NCBI RefSeq assembly: GCF_002950945.1
Contig: NZ_CP012673.1
Span: forward strand, 9,748,501 to 9,812,500
DNA: 64,000 bases
Reading direction: 5' to 3'
Source: Sorangium cellulosum
GTDB lineage: Bacteria; Myxococcota_A; Polyangia; Polyangiales; Polyangiaceae
The position numbers and the translations under genes were made by a program. This document shows positions 42,059 through 50,316 of the stretch, one piece after another (positions within the stretch are counted from its first letter, which is position 1; every line of letters begins with the position of its first letter). Below the pieces are notes generated by a model. It worked only from the letters and a program-made list of their open reading frames with translations, was not told the DNA's origin and searched no databases.

Positions 42059-43267
42059 TTACGCCAGGTTCGGCAGCGCGACGATATCCACGTGCAGGAC
42101 CTCCTCGAAGGCCGCGATCTCCTTGAGGCAGGCCTCGCTCGGCCGGCCGGTGACCCGCATCTTCGTGCACGTGGCAGTGGCCCCCTCGAAGACGGTATTC
42201 GAGATCTCCTCGATGTTGATCCCGTGCCGTTTCATGACGCTCAGGGTGTTCGCGAGGACGCCGACCTTGTCCATCATCCGGACGACGACCGCGTAGCGGG
42301 CGGGCGACGTCGCGCAGATGTTGACCACGTTGGGCACGTCCTCCTCCGTCATGAAGGAGCGGATGATCCGGGCCGTCTCCAGGGCGATGGCGCGCTGGGC
42401 CTGCTCCGTCTGCGCGCCGATGTGCGGCGTCCCGTAGACGACCCCTCGCCCGAGGAGGCGCGAGGCGATAGCCCCCACCTCCTTGTCCGGCTCGCCGGCG
42501 AAGACGTCGAGGCCGACCCGCAGCCCCTTGCGCGGGACGAGCTCCTCGAGCGCGCCGAAGTCCATCACCTCGGGGCGCGCGGCGTTCACGACGATGGCGC
42601 CGTCGGGCAGCGCCTCGAGGACCCGCCGGCCGATGAGGCCGCGGGTGTGCGGGGTGGACGTCACGTGCACCGTGAAGATGTCCGAGCGGGAGGCCAGCTC
42701 CTCCAGCGTCCGGGCGTAGCCGACGTCCAGCTTGGCGGCGCGCGCCGGCGTCAGGGAACGCGACCAGACGTGCGGCTCGAGCCCGAACGCGCGGGCCCGC
42801 TGCAGCACCTCACGGCCGATCGCGCCGAGCCCCGCGATGCCGATCCGCCGGCCGAACAGGCCCCGGGCCGCCGAGTACTTCGTCTTCTCCCAGCGGCCGG
42901 CCCGGAGGTCCGTCGTCGCGTCGACCAGCCGGCGATCGAGCGCGAGGATGAACGCCATCGTGAGCTCCGCGACCGCGGTCGCGTTCTTGCCAGGACAGTT
43001 CGCCACGTAGATGCCGCGCGCGCTCGCCGCCGCGACGTCGATCGTGCTCACGCCGACGCCCGCCCTGACGATCAGGTTGAGCTGCCGCCCGGCCTCGATC
43101 GCCTTCGCCGTGACCTCCGTGGAGCGGACGACGAGGATGCCGATCCCATCGAGGGCCCCAGGCAGCGTCTCTTTGGTAAGCTCCGGCCGGGACTCGATCT
43201 GGACCCCGAGCACCTTGAGCTCCTCCAGGGCCGCGAGATCCATCTTGTCGGCGACTAGCAGGCGCAT
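42059..43267 (-). CDS. serA: D-3-phosphoglycerate dehydrogenase
   Basis: 402 aa from ATG 43267 (MRLLVADKMDLAALEEL). It catalyses the first step of serine synthesis, oxidising 3-phosphoglycerate with NAD. Seen: substrate Arg in LNLIVRAGVGVSTID, NAD motif GIAGLGAIGREVL, acid in GLDVFAGEPD, catalytic His in YGTPHIGAQTEQAQ. The C-terminal ~70 residues are an ACT domain (VVVRMMDKVGVLANTLSVM), so serine or another amino acid may regulate it. There is no intervening ASB domain, so it is the short type. Its start codon overlaps that of the divergent lipoprotein gene. Confidence 0.93.
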   Translation of the reverse strand: MRLLVADKMDLAALEELKVLGVQIESRPELTKETLPGALDGIGILVVRSTEVTAKAIEAGRQLNLIVRAGVGVSTIDVAAASARGIYVANCPGKNATAVAELTMAFILALDRRLVDATTDLRAGRWEKTKYSAARGLFGRRIGIAGLGAIGREVLQRARAFGLEPHVWSRSLTPARAAKLDVGYARTLEELASRSDIFTVHVTSTPHTRGLIGRRVLEALPDGAIVVNAARPEVMDFGALEELVPRKGLRVGLDVFAGEPDKEVGAIASRLLGRGVVYGTPHIGAQTEQAQRAIALETARIIRSFMTEEDVPNVVNICATSPARYAVVVRMMDKVGVLANTLSVMKRHGINIEEISNTVFEGATATCTKMRVTGRPSEACLKEIAAFEEVLHVDIVALPNLA

Positions 43268-44330
43268 GCGGACGGGAACCGTAACAGAAAAGCTCGCGAT
43301 GACGGTGGGCGTTCTGGTCCTCTCCTGCACCAGCGATCATCAGGTTTCTCCCTGGGGCGCCGCGCGCAGGCCGCCCCTCTCCGTGTACGTGGCGCCGCCC
43401 GACCTCGACGCGCACCTCGGCGCGATCGACGCGGAGGCGGCCGAGCTCGGGCTGACGCTCGAGGTCGAGCTCCGGGGGGCGCTCCCGCGCGGCGGCGGCG
43501 AGGTGGTGGTGCGCGGGTACCGCGGGACCGACGCGCTCGGGCGCCGCACCTCGGCGGTCCGCGTGGCCACGCCCCGCGGCGTCGTCATGGCGGCAGGGCC
43601 GATCGAGAGCGGGCGCGTGGACCGGAGCCAGGCCACCGAGCTCGTCCCGTCGCTCCTGCCCGGCCCCGACACGGACGCGGCGCAGCAGCTCGGGTTGTTC
43701 CGCTCCGGGACCGATCTCAACCGCGACGGCGCGCCGGACGTGGCGCTCAGGAACGAGGCCGGCGCGCTGGAGGTCTGGGCCTTGCAGCCGCTCGGCGCCG
43801 CCCGGTACACCGTCGAGCTCGCCGTGCCGCCGCGGTTCGCGCTGGACGTCGACCGCGACGGTTCGCTGGAGCTCGCCGGCCGGGTGCCTGTCGACGACGG
43901 CGATCCCATCCGGCCCGATCTCGTCGACGTCGCGGGCTTCGAGGGCGGCCGCTACACGCACCGGAGCGGCGCGGCGCGCGCGTTCCACGAGGCGCGCGCG
44001 GGTGGGCCTGGCGCGGGCGGGCCCGGCGCGGGCGGGCCCGGGCAGGGCAAGCGACCGGAGCCGCCGAAGGACGACGCCGTCCGCCTGCGGCGCGCGCTGG
44101 AGCAGGCCTGGCACGCGCTGCTCGCGGGCAGGCCGGCGAAGGAGACGCTCGCGGCGCTCGACCGGGAGCCGGTGCCGGCCGCCCTCCGGGAGGTGTTCTC
44201 GGCCCACCGCGCGAGGGTGGCCGAGCTGGCCGCGGCGAGCTCGAGGGACGCGCCGGCGCCAGTCGAAGAGGCGCCGCGCGGGACGCGCGCGCCTACTCGT
44301 CCGCAGGAGGCATCGGGAAGGCCTGACTGA
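43266..44330 (+). CDS. Lipoprotein of unknown function
   Basis: 354 aa from ATG 43266, which gives a charged start before the hydrophobic run and lipobox VLSC (MRTGTVTEKLAMTVGVLVLS then Cys); ATG 43299 is the alternative. The body has short beta stretches (LSVYVAPPDLDAHLG, VVVRGYRGTDALGRRTSAVRV) and an FG-GAP-like DLNRDGAPDVALRNEAG with LDVDRDGSLELAG. These resemble calcium-binding Asp/Gly loops of FG-GAP/VCBS repeats, but only two are present. A GGPGA repeat linker and a helical C-terminal region follow. It overlaps the end of the Omp85-like gene by 38 bases (convergent). Function unknown. Confidence 0.78.
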   Translation: MRTGTVTEKLAMTVGVLVLSCTSDHQVSPWGAARRPPLSVYVAPPDLDAHLGAIDAEAAELGLTLEVELRGALPRGGGEVVVRGYRGTDALGRRTSAVRVATPRGVVMAAGPIESGRVDRSQATELVPSLLPGPDTDAAQQLGLFRSGTDLNRDGAPDVALRNEAGALEVWALQPLGAARYTVELAVPPRFALDVDRDGSLELAGRVPVDDGDPIRPDLVDVAGFEGGRYTHRSGAARAFHEARAGGPGAGGPGAGGPGQGKRPEPPKDDAVRLRRALEQAWHALLAGRPAKETLAALDREPVPAALREVFSAHRARVAELAAASSRDAPAPVEEAPRGTRAPTRPQEASGRPD

Positions 44331-46143
44331 ACGTGACGACGATGTCGCCGGGCAAGGCGTCGGGCTCCCGGTAGCTGCGCGTCAGCGGGAAGCCCCAGTC
44401 GGCGCGCATGACGACGCGGTTGAGCTGCGGGAAGAGGACACGTAGCCCGAAGCCGGCCGACGTCTTCACGGCGAAGTCGTCATAGCCGTCGAAGGCGTCG
44501 CCCGCGTCGGCGAAGGCCGCCCCCGCGAGCTGGCACGACCAGATCTCCACGGGGCGGGTCCGGAGCTCGAGGTTCGCCGAGAACACGTCCTCGCCGAGGA
44601 ACGCCCGCGTGGGATACCCGCGGAGCCGCGTGTCGCCGCCGAGCACCGATTTCTGGTTCAGGTAGTTCCTGTACCGATCGAGCAGCCGCACGTCGAACAC
44701 GAGCCGCCCGAGGCCGAAGCTCGGCGTGTGGATGCGCGCGCGCGCCTCGAGGGACGCGTCGGAGACGCGGGAGCGCTCGAGCTCCGTGACGCTCTCGACC
44801 ACGACACGCGCGAGGCCGTCGCCGAGCGGGACCGTGTACGCCGCGGCGGCGGCGATCCCGAGGAAGTCGCGGGACGAGTTGAGCGCGGTCGTGACCGGGT
44901 AGACCCGGATCGCGACATCGTGGCCGAGCCGGTAGTCCTCCTGCAGCGCGAGCGTGTTGACGTCGAGCGTCCGCAGGAAGCCGGTCGCGTACGTGGCATA
45001 CTTGAAGACCGGCGCGATGCGGACGTCGCTCACCGGCATCTCCACGCGCTCGAACTCCGCGAGCGCGGCCGGGGCCACGCCCGGGATCCCGTCCTTGCGG
45101 TAGACCTTGCGGCTCGCCTCGACGCCCACCGAGAGGTCGTGCTTCACGCCGCGGGACGGCGGCGCCGCGCCGCCCCGGCCGGCGACCGCGCCCCGCCCGC
45201 CGAAGCTGCGCGTGAGGAGGTAGCTGCCGACGAGGAGGTCGCTCCGGTAGCTGTACGGGATGCGGTCGTCCTCCGGCGTCACCTCCGCGTCGAACGCGGC
45301 GAGCTTCGTGCCCACGAAGCGGCGGGTCACCTCGTCGCGCCAGCCGATCTGGGCCTCCCAGGCCCACTCCGCCTCCGTCGCGTAGAGCGGCTGCCCGTAG
45401 ACGAACGCGCCGGTGGAGCCCTCGAGCTCGCCGGTCTCCCGGCCGAGGATCGCGTTCATCTCGGCCCGCAGCCGCACGTGGCTGCCCCCGATGCGCGGCA
45501 TCGAGTAGATGCCGCCGAGCGCCAGCGCGCCGGGATCGAGCTCGAGCTGCGCCGCGACGGCGTGGTGGGTGCCGAGCAGGTTCTGCTCGGCGGGCTGCAG
45601 GAACAGGTACTCGAGCTGTCCGCCGGCGAAGCGGTAGTTCGAGTTGAGCCGGAGGCTCCAGACGTCCTTGGTGACGACCGCGACCCGCACCCGGTCCGGC
45701 GCGCTGCCCCGCAGCGCGAGGACGAGGACCAGCGACAGCTGGCTCAGGTCGCGCAGGTTGCGCGCCGACTCGTCGGCGAGCGCCTGCGCATAGGGCCGCC
45801 CCGGAGCGAGCAGCACCTCGCGCCGGATGACGTGGGGCCGCGAGAGCGCGTGGAACCAGTTCAGGAACGCCGGCGCGGGGTCGCGGTCCTCGATGACCTC
45901 GAGCGGGACGACGTCGATCGCCTCGACGAGCTTGCCCTCGGGGGCCGGCTCGAGGGTCGCGCCGAGGCGCGCGAGGGCGCGATCGATCGTGGCGCTCTCG
46001 TAGCTCGAGTAGCCCTCGTGGCGGCGAGGCTCGGGCGGCGCCGCCGGCGCGCCCTGCTGGGCGTGCGCGGGGGCCGCGCCGGACGGCGCGACGAGCGCGA
46101 GCGCGAGCGCGAAGCGCATCCCCGCGACCGACGCGCTACGCAC
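44293..46143 (-). CDS. Omp85/BamA-family-like outer membrane protein
   Basis: 616 aa from GTG 46143, which has GAGGCGAG eight bases upstream; ATG 46119 also keeps the signal peptide ending AHAQQ. A POTRA-like region lies near residues 70-160 (KLVEAIDVVPLEVIEDRD, RREVLLAPGRPY, LSLVLVLALRG, VRVAVVTKDVWSL). The rest is a beta-barrel with alternating aromatic strands. The end shows the Omp85-type motifs NQKSVLGGDTRLRGYP and GFGLRVLFPQLNRVVMRADWG. It probably sits in the outer membrane and moves or inserts a protein or lipid (BamA/TamA class). One POTRA-like unit only, so it is not the main BamA. It follows the anchored unknown protein by 12 bp. Confidence 0.85.
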   Translation of the reverse strand: MRSASVAGMRFALALALVAPSGAAPAHAQQGAPAAPPEPRRHEGYSSYESATIDRALARLGATLEPAPEGKLVEAIDVVPLEVIEDRDPAPAFLNWFHALSRPHVIRREVLLAPGRPYAQALADESARNLRDLSQLSLVLVLALRGSAPDRVRVAVVTKDVWSLRLNSNYRFAGGQLEYLFLQPAEQNLLGTHHAVAAQLELDPGALALGGIYSMPRIGGSHVRLRAEMNAILGRETGELEGSTGAFVYGQPLYATEAEWAWEAQIGWRDEVTRRFVGTKLAAFDAEVTPEDDRIPYSYRSDLLVGSYLLTRSFGGRGAVAGRGGAAPPSRGVKHDLSVGVEASRKVYRKDGIPGVAPAALAEFERVEMPVSDVRIAPVFKYATYATGFLRTLDVNTLALQEDYRLGHDVAIRVYPVTTALNSSRDFLGIAAAAAYTVPLGDGLARVVVESVTELERSRVSDASLEARARIHTPSFGLGRLVFDVRLLDRYRNYLNQKSVLGGDTRLRGYPTRAFLGEDVFSANLELRTRPVEIWSCQLAGAAFADAGDAFDGYDDFAVKTSAGFGLRVLFPQLNRVVMRADWGFPLTRSYREPDALPGDIVVTFSQAFPMPPADE

Positions 46144-46155
46144 GGGCCGCTCGCC

Positions 46156-46797
46156 TCAGAAGGACTCGGTGGGAGGGTACGTCGCCATGACGTTGATCCG
46201 GTACTTCACGTACTGGTGCGGGATCGTCCCCCAGTCGGGGGTCGGCATCGCGCGCCGCACGCAGCGGATCAGCTCCTTCGTCTTCCCGCGGATCTCCCGC
46301 GACGTCGACTTGCCCGCGTAGAGGTTCGTCCGCTTGCGCCGGAAGTCCATCTCGAAGACGAAGCTGACCTGCGTGGTCGCCTTGCTGGTGGGGGCGCACG
46401 GGACGTTGTCGCGGATCGCGCGCGAGAGGGCGTCCTCGAAGAAGGTGACGTGATCGCACCGCTCGGGCGGCGTGGTGCCCGGGCCGGGGTTCTCGCACTT
46501 GATCGTGGTGAACGGCGACAGCGTGACGCCGGCGGGCAGCTCGGACCCCGCGTCGGCGAGCGCGCCCGCGTCCGCGGCGTAGGCGCCGGCGTCGACCATC
46601 GCGGCGTCCGCGGACGGGATCGGCTCCGGCTTCGGGCGGCGCCAGAGGTAGAGCGGCACCGCGACGAGGATGAGCCCCGCGACGAGCGCGATGATGATCT
46701 GGAGCCGCACCGGGCGCTCGCTGCCGCCGCGACCGAGGTAACGGTACGGCGAGGGCTGGGACGGCGGGCTGGACGGGAACGGAGGCCGGCTGTTCAT
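46156..46797 (-). CDS. Inner-membrane-anchored protein of unknown function
   Basis: 213 aa. A Pro-rich cytoplasmic start is followed by one membrane helix at ~32-50 (LQIIIALVAGLILVAVPLYL) with Arg/Lys on both sides. The ~160-residue remainder is periplasmic: an Ala/Asp linker, then a compact domain with KCENPGPGT, CDHVTFFEDALSRAI, TTQVSFVFEMDF, IRCVRRAMPTPDWG and YRINVMATYPPTES. The layout (anchor, acidic linker, C-terminal domain with alternating strands) recalls TonB/TolA-like or AgmX-type proteins, but motifs are not clear. It lies 15 bp after the kinase-FHA gene and 12 bp before the Omp85-like gene, so the three are probably one operon. Confidence 0.78.
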   Translation of the reverse strand: MNSRPPFPSSPPSQPSPYRYLGRGGSERPVRLQIIIALVAGLILVAVPLYLWRRPKPEPIPSADAAMVDAGAYAADAGALADAGSELPAGVTLSPFTTIKCENPGPGTTPPERCDHVTFFEDALSRAIRDNVPCAPTSKATTQVSFVFEMDFRRKRTNLYAGKSTSREIRGKTKELIRCVRRAMPTPDWGTIPHQYVKYRINVMATYPPTESF

Positions 46798-46812
46798 CGG
46801 GCGCGTTCGGGT

Positions 46813-48498
46813 TCAGTCGATGAGCGTCCGCGCCGGGCGCCCGGGCTCGCCCTTCACCAGCGTCGCGCCGAGCTCCAGCGTCTCGGGGAGCATCCCCTGC
46901 ACCTGCGCGACCACCTGCTCGACCACGTGGCGCGCCTCGTCGATGCTCGGCCCCACGATCGAGACCACGAACTTGAGCGGCCCCGTGCGGCCCGCGACCG
47001 CGGGCGTCAGGCTGAGCAGGAGCATCTCGGTCAGATCGATCACCCGCTGCGCCGCCTTGCGCAGCGCGAGCATCTCCAGGATGGTCGGGCGCTCGCTGAC
47101 CTGGCGGTTCGGCCCGCGCAGCTCGTAGCGCGCGACCTGCATCGGCACCTCGGCCCAGTCGGCGAACAGGCCGTCCTCGTCGATCGCCTTCATCAGGTGC
47201 TCGCGCACGAGCAGGCCGGTGAGGCCGTCGCGCTTCGCGAGGTACTGCTTCGCGCGCCGGTGCTGCGGCGAGTCGGGGCCGAACGTCACGAGCTTCATCC
47301 GGCACTCGCCGACCTGCACCTCCCCGCCGTGCAGCAGCGAGACCTGCGTCTTGCGCTCGTAGTTGAAGTCCGCGTAGGTGCCGTTCGTGCTGCCCTGATC
47401 CTCGATGAGCCACGAGCCCGTCTGCCACTTCAGGATCGCGTGCGCCCCCGAGACGGTCGCCTCGGGCACGCACAGGCTCTGATCGCTGCGCCGGCCGAGC
47501 GCGAGCTTCGTGTCGTGCAGCGGGAGCAGCGACCCCACGATCTCGGGCGCGTTCGTCGCGTACGTCACGAGCAGCGACTGCGCGCCGGGGGTGAAGTTCA
47601 GCTTGAGCGCGCCGCCCGGCGGCGGGCCCGGATCGAGGCGCTCGCGCGGCAGCTGGATCGGGCTCGTCGTGAGCTGCGACGGGTTGAAGAAGCGCATGTG
47701 CCGCGCCTGCGGCCGCATCGACGGGTCCTCGTTGAGGCCGCGGAAGATCTGCCGCACCTCGTCGATCGACAGGCCCGCCGGCACGTCGAACATGATCTGC
47801 TGCTTCATCGTCTTGAGCCGCGGCTTGTAGCCGGGCTCGGGGACGCGGCAGGTCCACATCTCCCAGAGCGTGAGCGCCATCGCGTACACGTCGTCCTCGG
47901 GGCTCGCGCCGCCGTTGCGCAGCCGCTCGGGGGACATGTAGTTCGGCGTGCCGCCGTCGGGCGGCGCGCCCGGGCGGCGCGCCGAGGCGCGCGCGCGCTC
48001 CTGCGCGAAGCCGAAGTCGAGGATCACCGCGCGCCCCTCGGAGACCATCACGTTGCCCGGCTTCAGATCGCCGTGCACGAGGCCCTGCGCGTGGATCGCC
48101 GCGAGGCCGTTGCAGACCTCGCTCGCGATCTTGCGGAACTCGTCCGCCGAGTAGCCGCCCTGGGCCTTGCGCTTGCGGATGTGCGTGTGGAGCGTCTGCC
48201 CGGGGATCTGCTCCATCACGAGGATGGGGCCCCAGGGGCTCGGCGCGAGGTCGTGCACCCGGCAGACGTTCGGGTGGCCCACCGAGCGCGCGAGGAGCAG
48301 CTCCTGGCGGAGCGCCTCGTCGTCGCCGGGCATGCGCGACTCCTCGCGGACCACCTTGAGCGCCACGGTCTGCTGCGTGGAGCGATCGAAGGCTAGGAAG
48401 ACCTCGCCCATGCCGCCCTTACCGAGGCTCTGACGGATGTCGTAACGGTCGTTGATGACCGTTCCGGCAGTAATGGGAGGAGGGGGTGTCTTGGTCAC
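46813..48498 (-). CDS. Ser/Thr kinase - FHA - degenerate GGDEF protein
   Basis: 561 aa from GTG 48498; in-frame starts up to 48615 add no domain. The kinase domain has LGKGGMGEVF, ALKVVREES, the catalytic loop HGDLKPGNVMV (Gly in place of Arg of HRD), DFGFAQE and GGTPNYMSPERL, so it is probably active. Residues ~320-420 form an FHA domain (LALGRRSDQSL, VSGAHAI, DQGSTNGTYADF), which binds phosphothreonine. The rest starts RDGLTGLLVREHLMKA, the standard beginning of a GGDEF domain, but the signature site reads TGPLKFVVSIVGPS, so cyclic-di-GMP synthesis is lost. No membrane helix. It probably senses and relays a signal to the envelope genes behind it. Confidence 0.88.
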   Translation of the reverse strand: MTKTPPPPITAGTVINDRYDIRQSLGKGGMGEVFLAFDRSTQQTVALKVVREESRMPGDDEALRQELLLARSVGHPNVCRVHDLAPSPWGPILVMEQIPGQTLHTHIRKRKAQGGYSADEFRKIASEVCNGLAAIHAQGLVHGDLKPGNVMVSEGRAVILDFGFAQERARASARRPGAPPDGGTPNYMSPERLRNGGASPEDDVYAMALTLWEMWTCRVPEPGYKPRLKTMKQQIMFDVPAGLSIDEVRQIFRGLNEDPSMRPQARHMRFFNPSQLTTSPIQLPRERLDPGPPPGGALKLNFTPGAQSLLVTYATNAPEIVGSLLPLHDTKLALGRRSDQSLCVPEATVSGAHAILKWQTGSWLIEDQGSTNGTYADFNYERKTQVSLLHGGEVQVGECRMKLVTFGPDSPQHRRAKQYLAKRDGLTGLLVREHLMKAIDEDGLFADWAEVPMQVARYELRGPNRQVSERPTILEMLALRKAAQRVIDLTEMLLLSLTPAVAGRTGPLKFVVSIVGPSIDEARHVVEQVVAQVQGMLPETLELGATLVKGEPGRPARTLID

Positions 48499-48897
48499 GG
48501 CCCGCGGTGGATAAAAGGAGCACGAACCGGAGCGTGCCCGGCACCGGCTGCGGCGCACAGCGTCGTCCATCTGAACGTGGATCGCAACGGTCGTTCGGAG
48601 GGACCTGCAGGACACCGCACCACGCCGGCCGCCGTCCCGCTGGTTTGGGCCGAGATCGCCCCTCCGGACGTCCGGGCTGCCGGGATCTCTTGACGATGGC
48701 CGCCAATTTGTTTACGCGGGTCCGCCAGCCCGGCGCTGACGGCCGCGCGCGCGCCGGCGCTCGGGCCGCGCAGCGCGCCGGGCCAGCGAGCCGGCGAGGC
48801 CGCGGCGATCGCGCCAGGCGCAGAGCCCGCCGCAGGCGCGGAGCCATGGGCGGGCGTGATCACCGGACCGCAGCGGCGCGGATCCTCGGAGGCAGCG
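48499..48897. other. Divergent intergenic region, kinase / lipoprotein
   Basis: 399 bp between two divergent genes. It should carry both promoters. The strand-symmetric open frames across it show no coding character. I see no clear promoter, tRNA or repeat. Confidence 0.4.
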
Positions 48898-50076
48898 ATG
48901 CGCTGGTACGGCTGGAGTCAACAGGGGACGAAGAACCTCGTCGCCGCGGCGCTCTGCGCGGCGGCGGCGCTCGTGCAGGGCTGCGGCGACGACGGGGACG
49001 GCGGCGCGGGCACGTCGGCGAACGGCGGCGGCGGTGGCGGCGGTGGACCAAGCGCCGGCTGCGTCGACGCGCGATCCCACGAGGCGCTCTTCTCGCTGGC
49101 CGATCCCGGGTGGTGCGCCGTCGCCGTCTACAGGACGGACGAGGAGCTCGGCTACGCCTCGTTGACGTGGGGGCGGCACGGCGGGCCGATGCTCGTGCGG
49201 AACGACGCGCAGGGCGCGGTCGAGATCGTGCGGTTGACGCCGCCGGACGGGGCGGACGGAGAGCTCGCCGCGGCGCGCTCGACGATCGACGTCGACATCC
49301 CGGAGGGCGCGTTCCTCGGCGGGCAGGCGCTGGATCTGCCCTTCTTCGGGTGGACCGCGATCTCGTGGACCAGCGCGTTCCCCGACACGCTCGGGGAGCT
49401 CCTCCTGCTCGACGAGCGCGCGGCGGCCGCGGCGCGCTACGAGGTGAACGGCCTCTTCGCGGCCGCGGCCGTCGAGGGGCGCTTCCTCCACACGGGGCTC
49501 TCGCCCCTCGGCGATCCCGCCGCGGGCCCGAACGGCCTCTACGCCGCCGACACGTGCGGCGCGGCGGGGCAGGACGCGCGGCTCCTGCCGGAGGGAGACT
49601 CGAGCTGCGCGGCGCCCGCGGCCGTCGCGGCGTGGGGCGACAACTCCGGCCCCGTCGCCGCCGACCTCCGCGGCAACGTGTTCGCCGTGCTCCCCTCCTC
49701 CGACGGAGCGCAGCAGGCGCGCGGCTTCGCGGCCGGCGCGGTCGCGCGCGGCGCCGGGCCCGCGGAGGGCGACGTCCTCTTCACCCTGCCAGGTGTGGGC
49801 ACGGGCCTCGCCGCGATCGCGCCCGAGGGGAACGCCCCCGGCCTCCTCGTCTTCCAGCCGGCCAGCATCGACCCCTACGAGGCGCTCGCGCCGGTCGCCG
49901 TCCCGTACAGCGCGGACGGCAGCCGCGTGCAGACCGACGGCGAGCCCCGCACCTTCATCGAGCTCGCGACGCCCGGCACGTCGGTTTCCCTCCTCACGGA
50001 CGAGAAGAACCACCTCTGGATCGGCGGCCCGCTTCCGGACGGAGGGTTCCTGTTCGCGGTCGCCGCCCGCCGCTGA
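48898..50076 (+). CDS. Lipoprotein of unknown function
   Basis: 392 aa from ATG 48898 (MRWYGWSQQGTKNL), after GGAGGCAGCG. The signal ends in lipobox VQGC, so Cys29 is probably acylated. A Gly-rich linker is followed by a ~330-residue domain with repeating short strands (GCVDARSHEALFSLAD, CAVAVYRTDEELGYAS, DLPFFGWTAISW, KNHLWIGGPLPDGGFLF). The pattern suggests a beta-propeller-like fold. Family not recognised. The kinase gene on the same strand follows after 240 bp, in which I see no gene. Confidence 0.8.
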   Translation: MRWYGWSQQGTKNLVAAALCAAAALVQGCGDDGDGGAGTSANGGGGGGGGPSAGCVDARSHEALFSLADPGWCAVAVYRTDEELGYASLTWGRHGGPMLVRNDAQGAVEIVRLTPPDGADGELAAARSTIDVDIPEGAFLGGQALDLPFFGWTAISWTSAFPDTLGELLLLDERAAAAARYEVNGLFAAAAVEGRFLHTGLSPLGDPAAGPNGLYAADTCGAAGQDARLLPEGDSSCAAPAAVAAWGDNSGPVAADLRGNVFAVLPSSDGAQQARGFAAGAVARGAGPAEGDVLFTLPGVGTGLAAIAPEGNAPGLLVFQPASIDPYEALAPVAVPYSADGSRVQTDGEPRTFIELATPGTSVSLLTDEKNHLWIGGPLPDGGFLFAVAARR

Positions 50077-50316
50077 GCCGCCCTCCGAGGCGTCCTCTCT
50101 CACACGTTCACCGCGCCGCAACACGGGCAACACGCCCGCGACTCCGTCCATGCCGGCCGTCCGGACAGCAGCGCACCCCACCGTGCTCCACGCATTTCAT
50201 CCGCGTGCAGCGGTACGGCAGATTGACACATCAGAGCTGCCTCAGTCACACTGCATACGAGGCGGCTGCTGTGTGTCCAATCTTCACCTCCTCCGCTGCC
50301 CGAGCAGAGGCACGAC

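Noticed and set aside
44728..48396. A 1222-codon open frame on the plus strand
   Set aside because: It is antiparallel to the Omp85-like gene, the anchored protein and the kinase-FHA gene, and has no domain.
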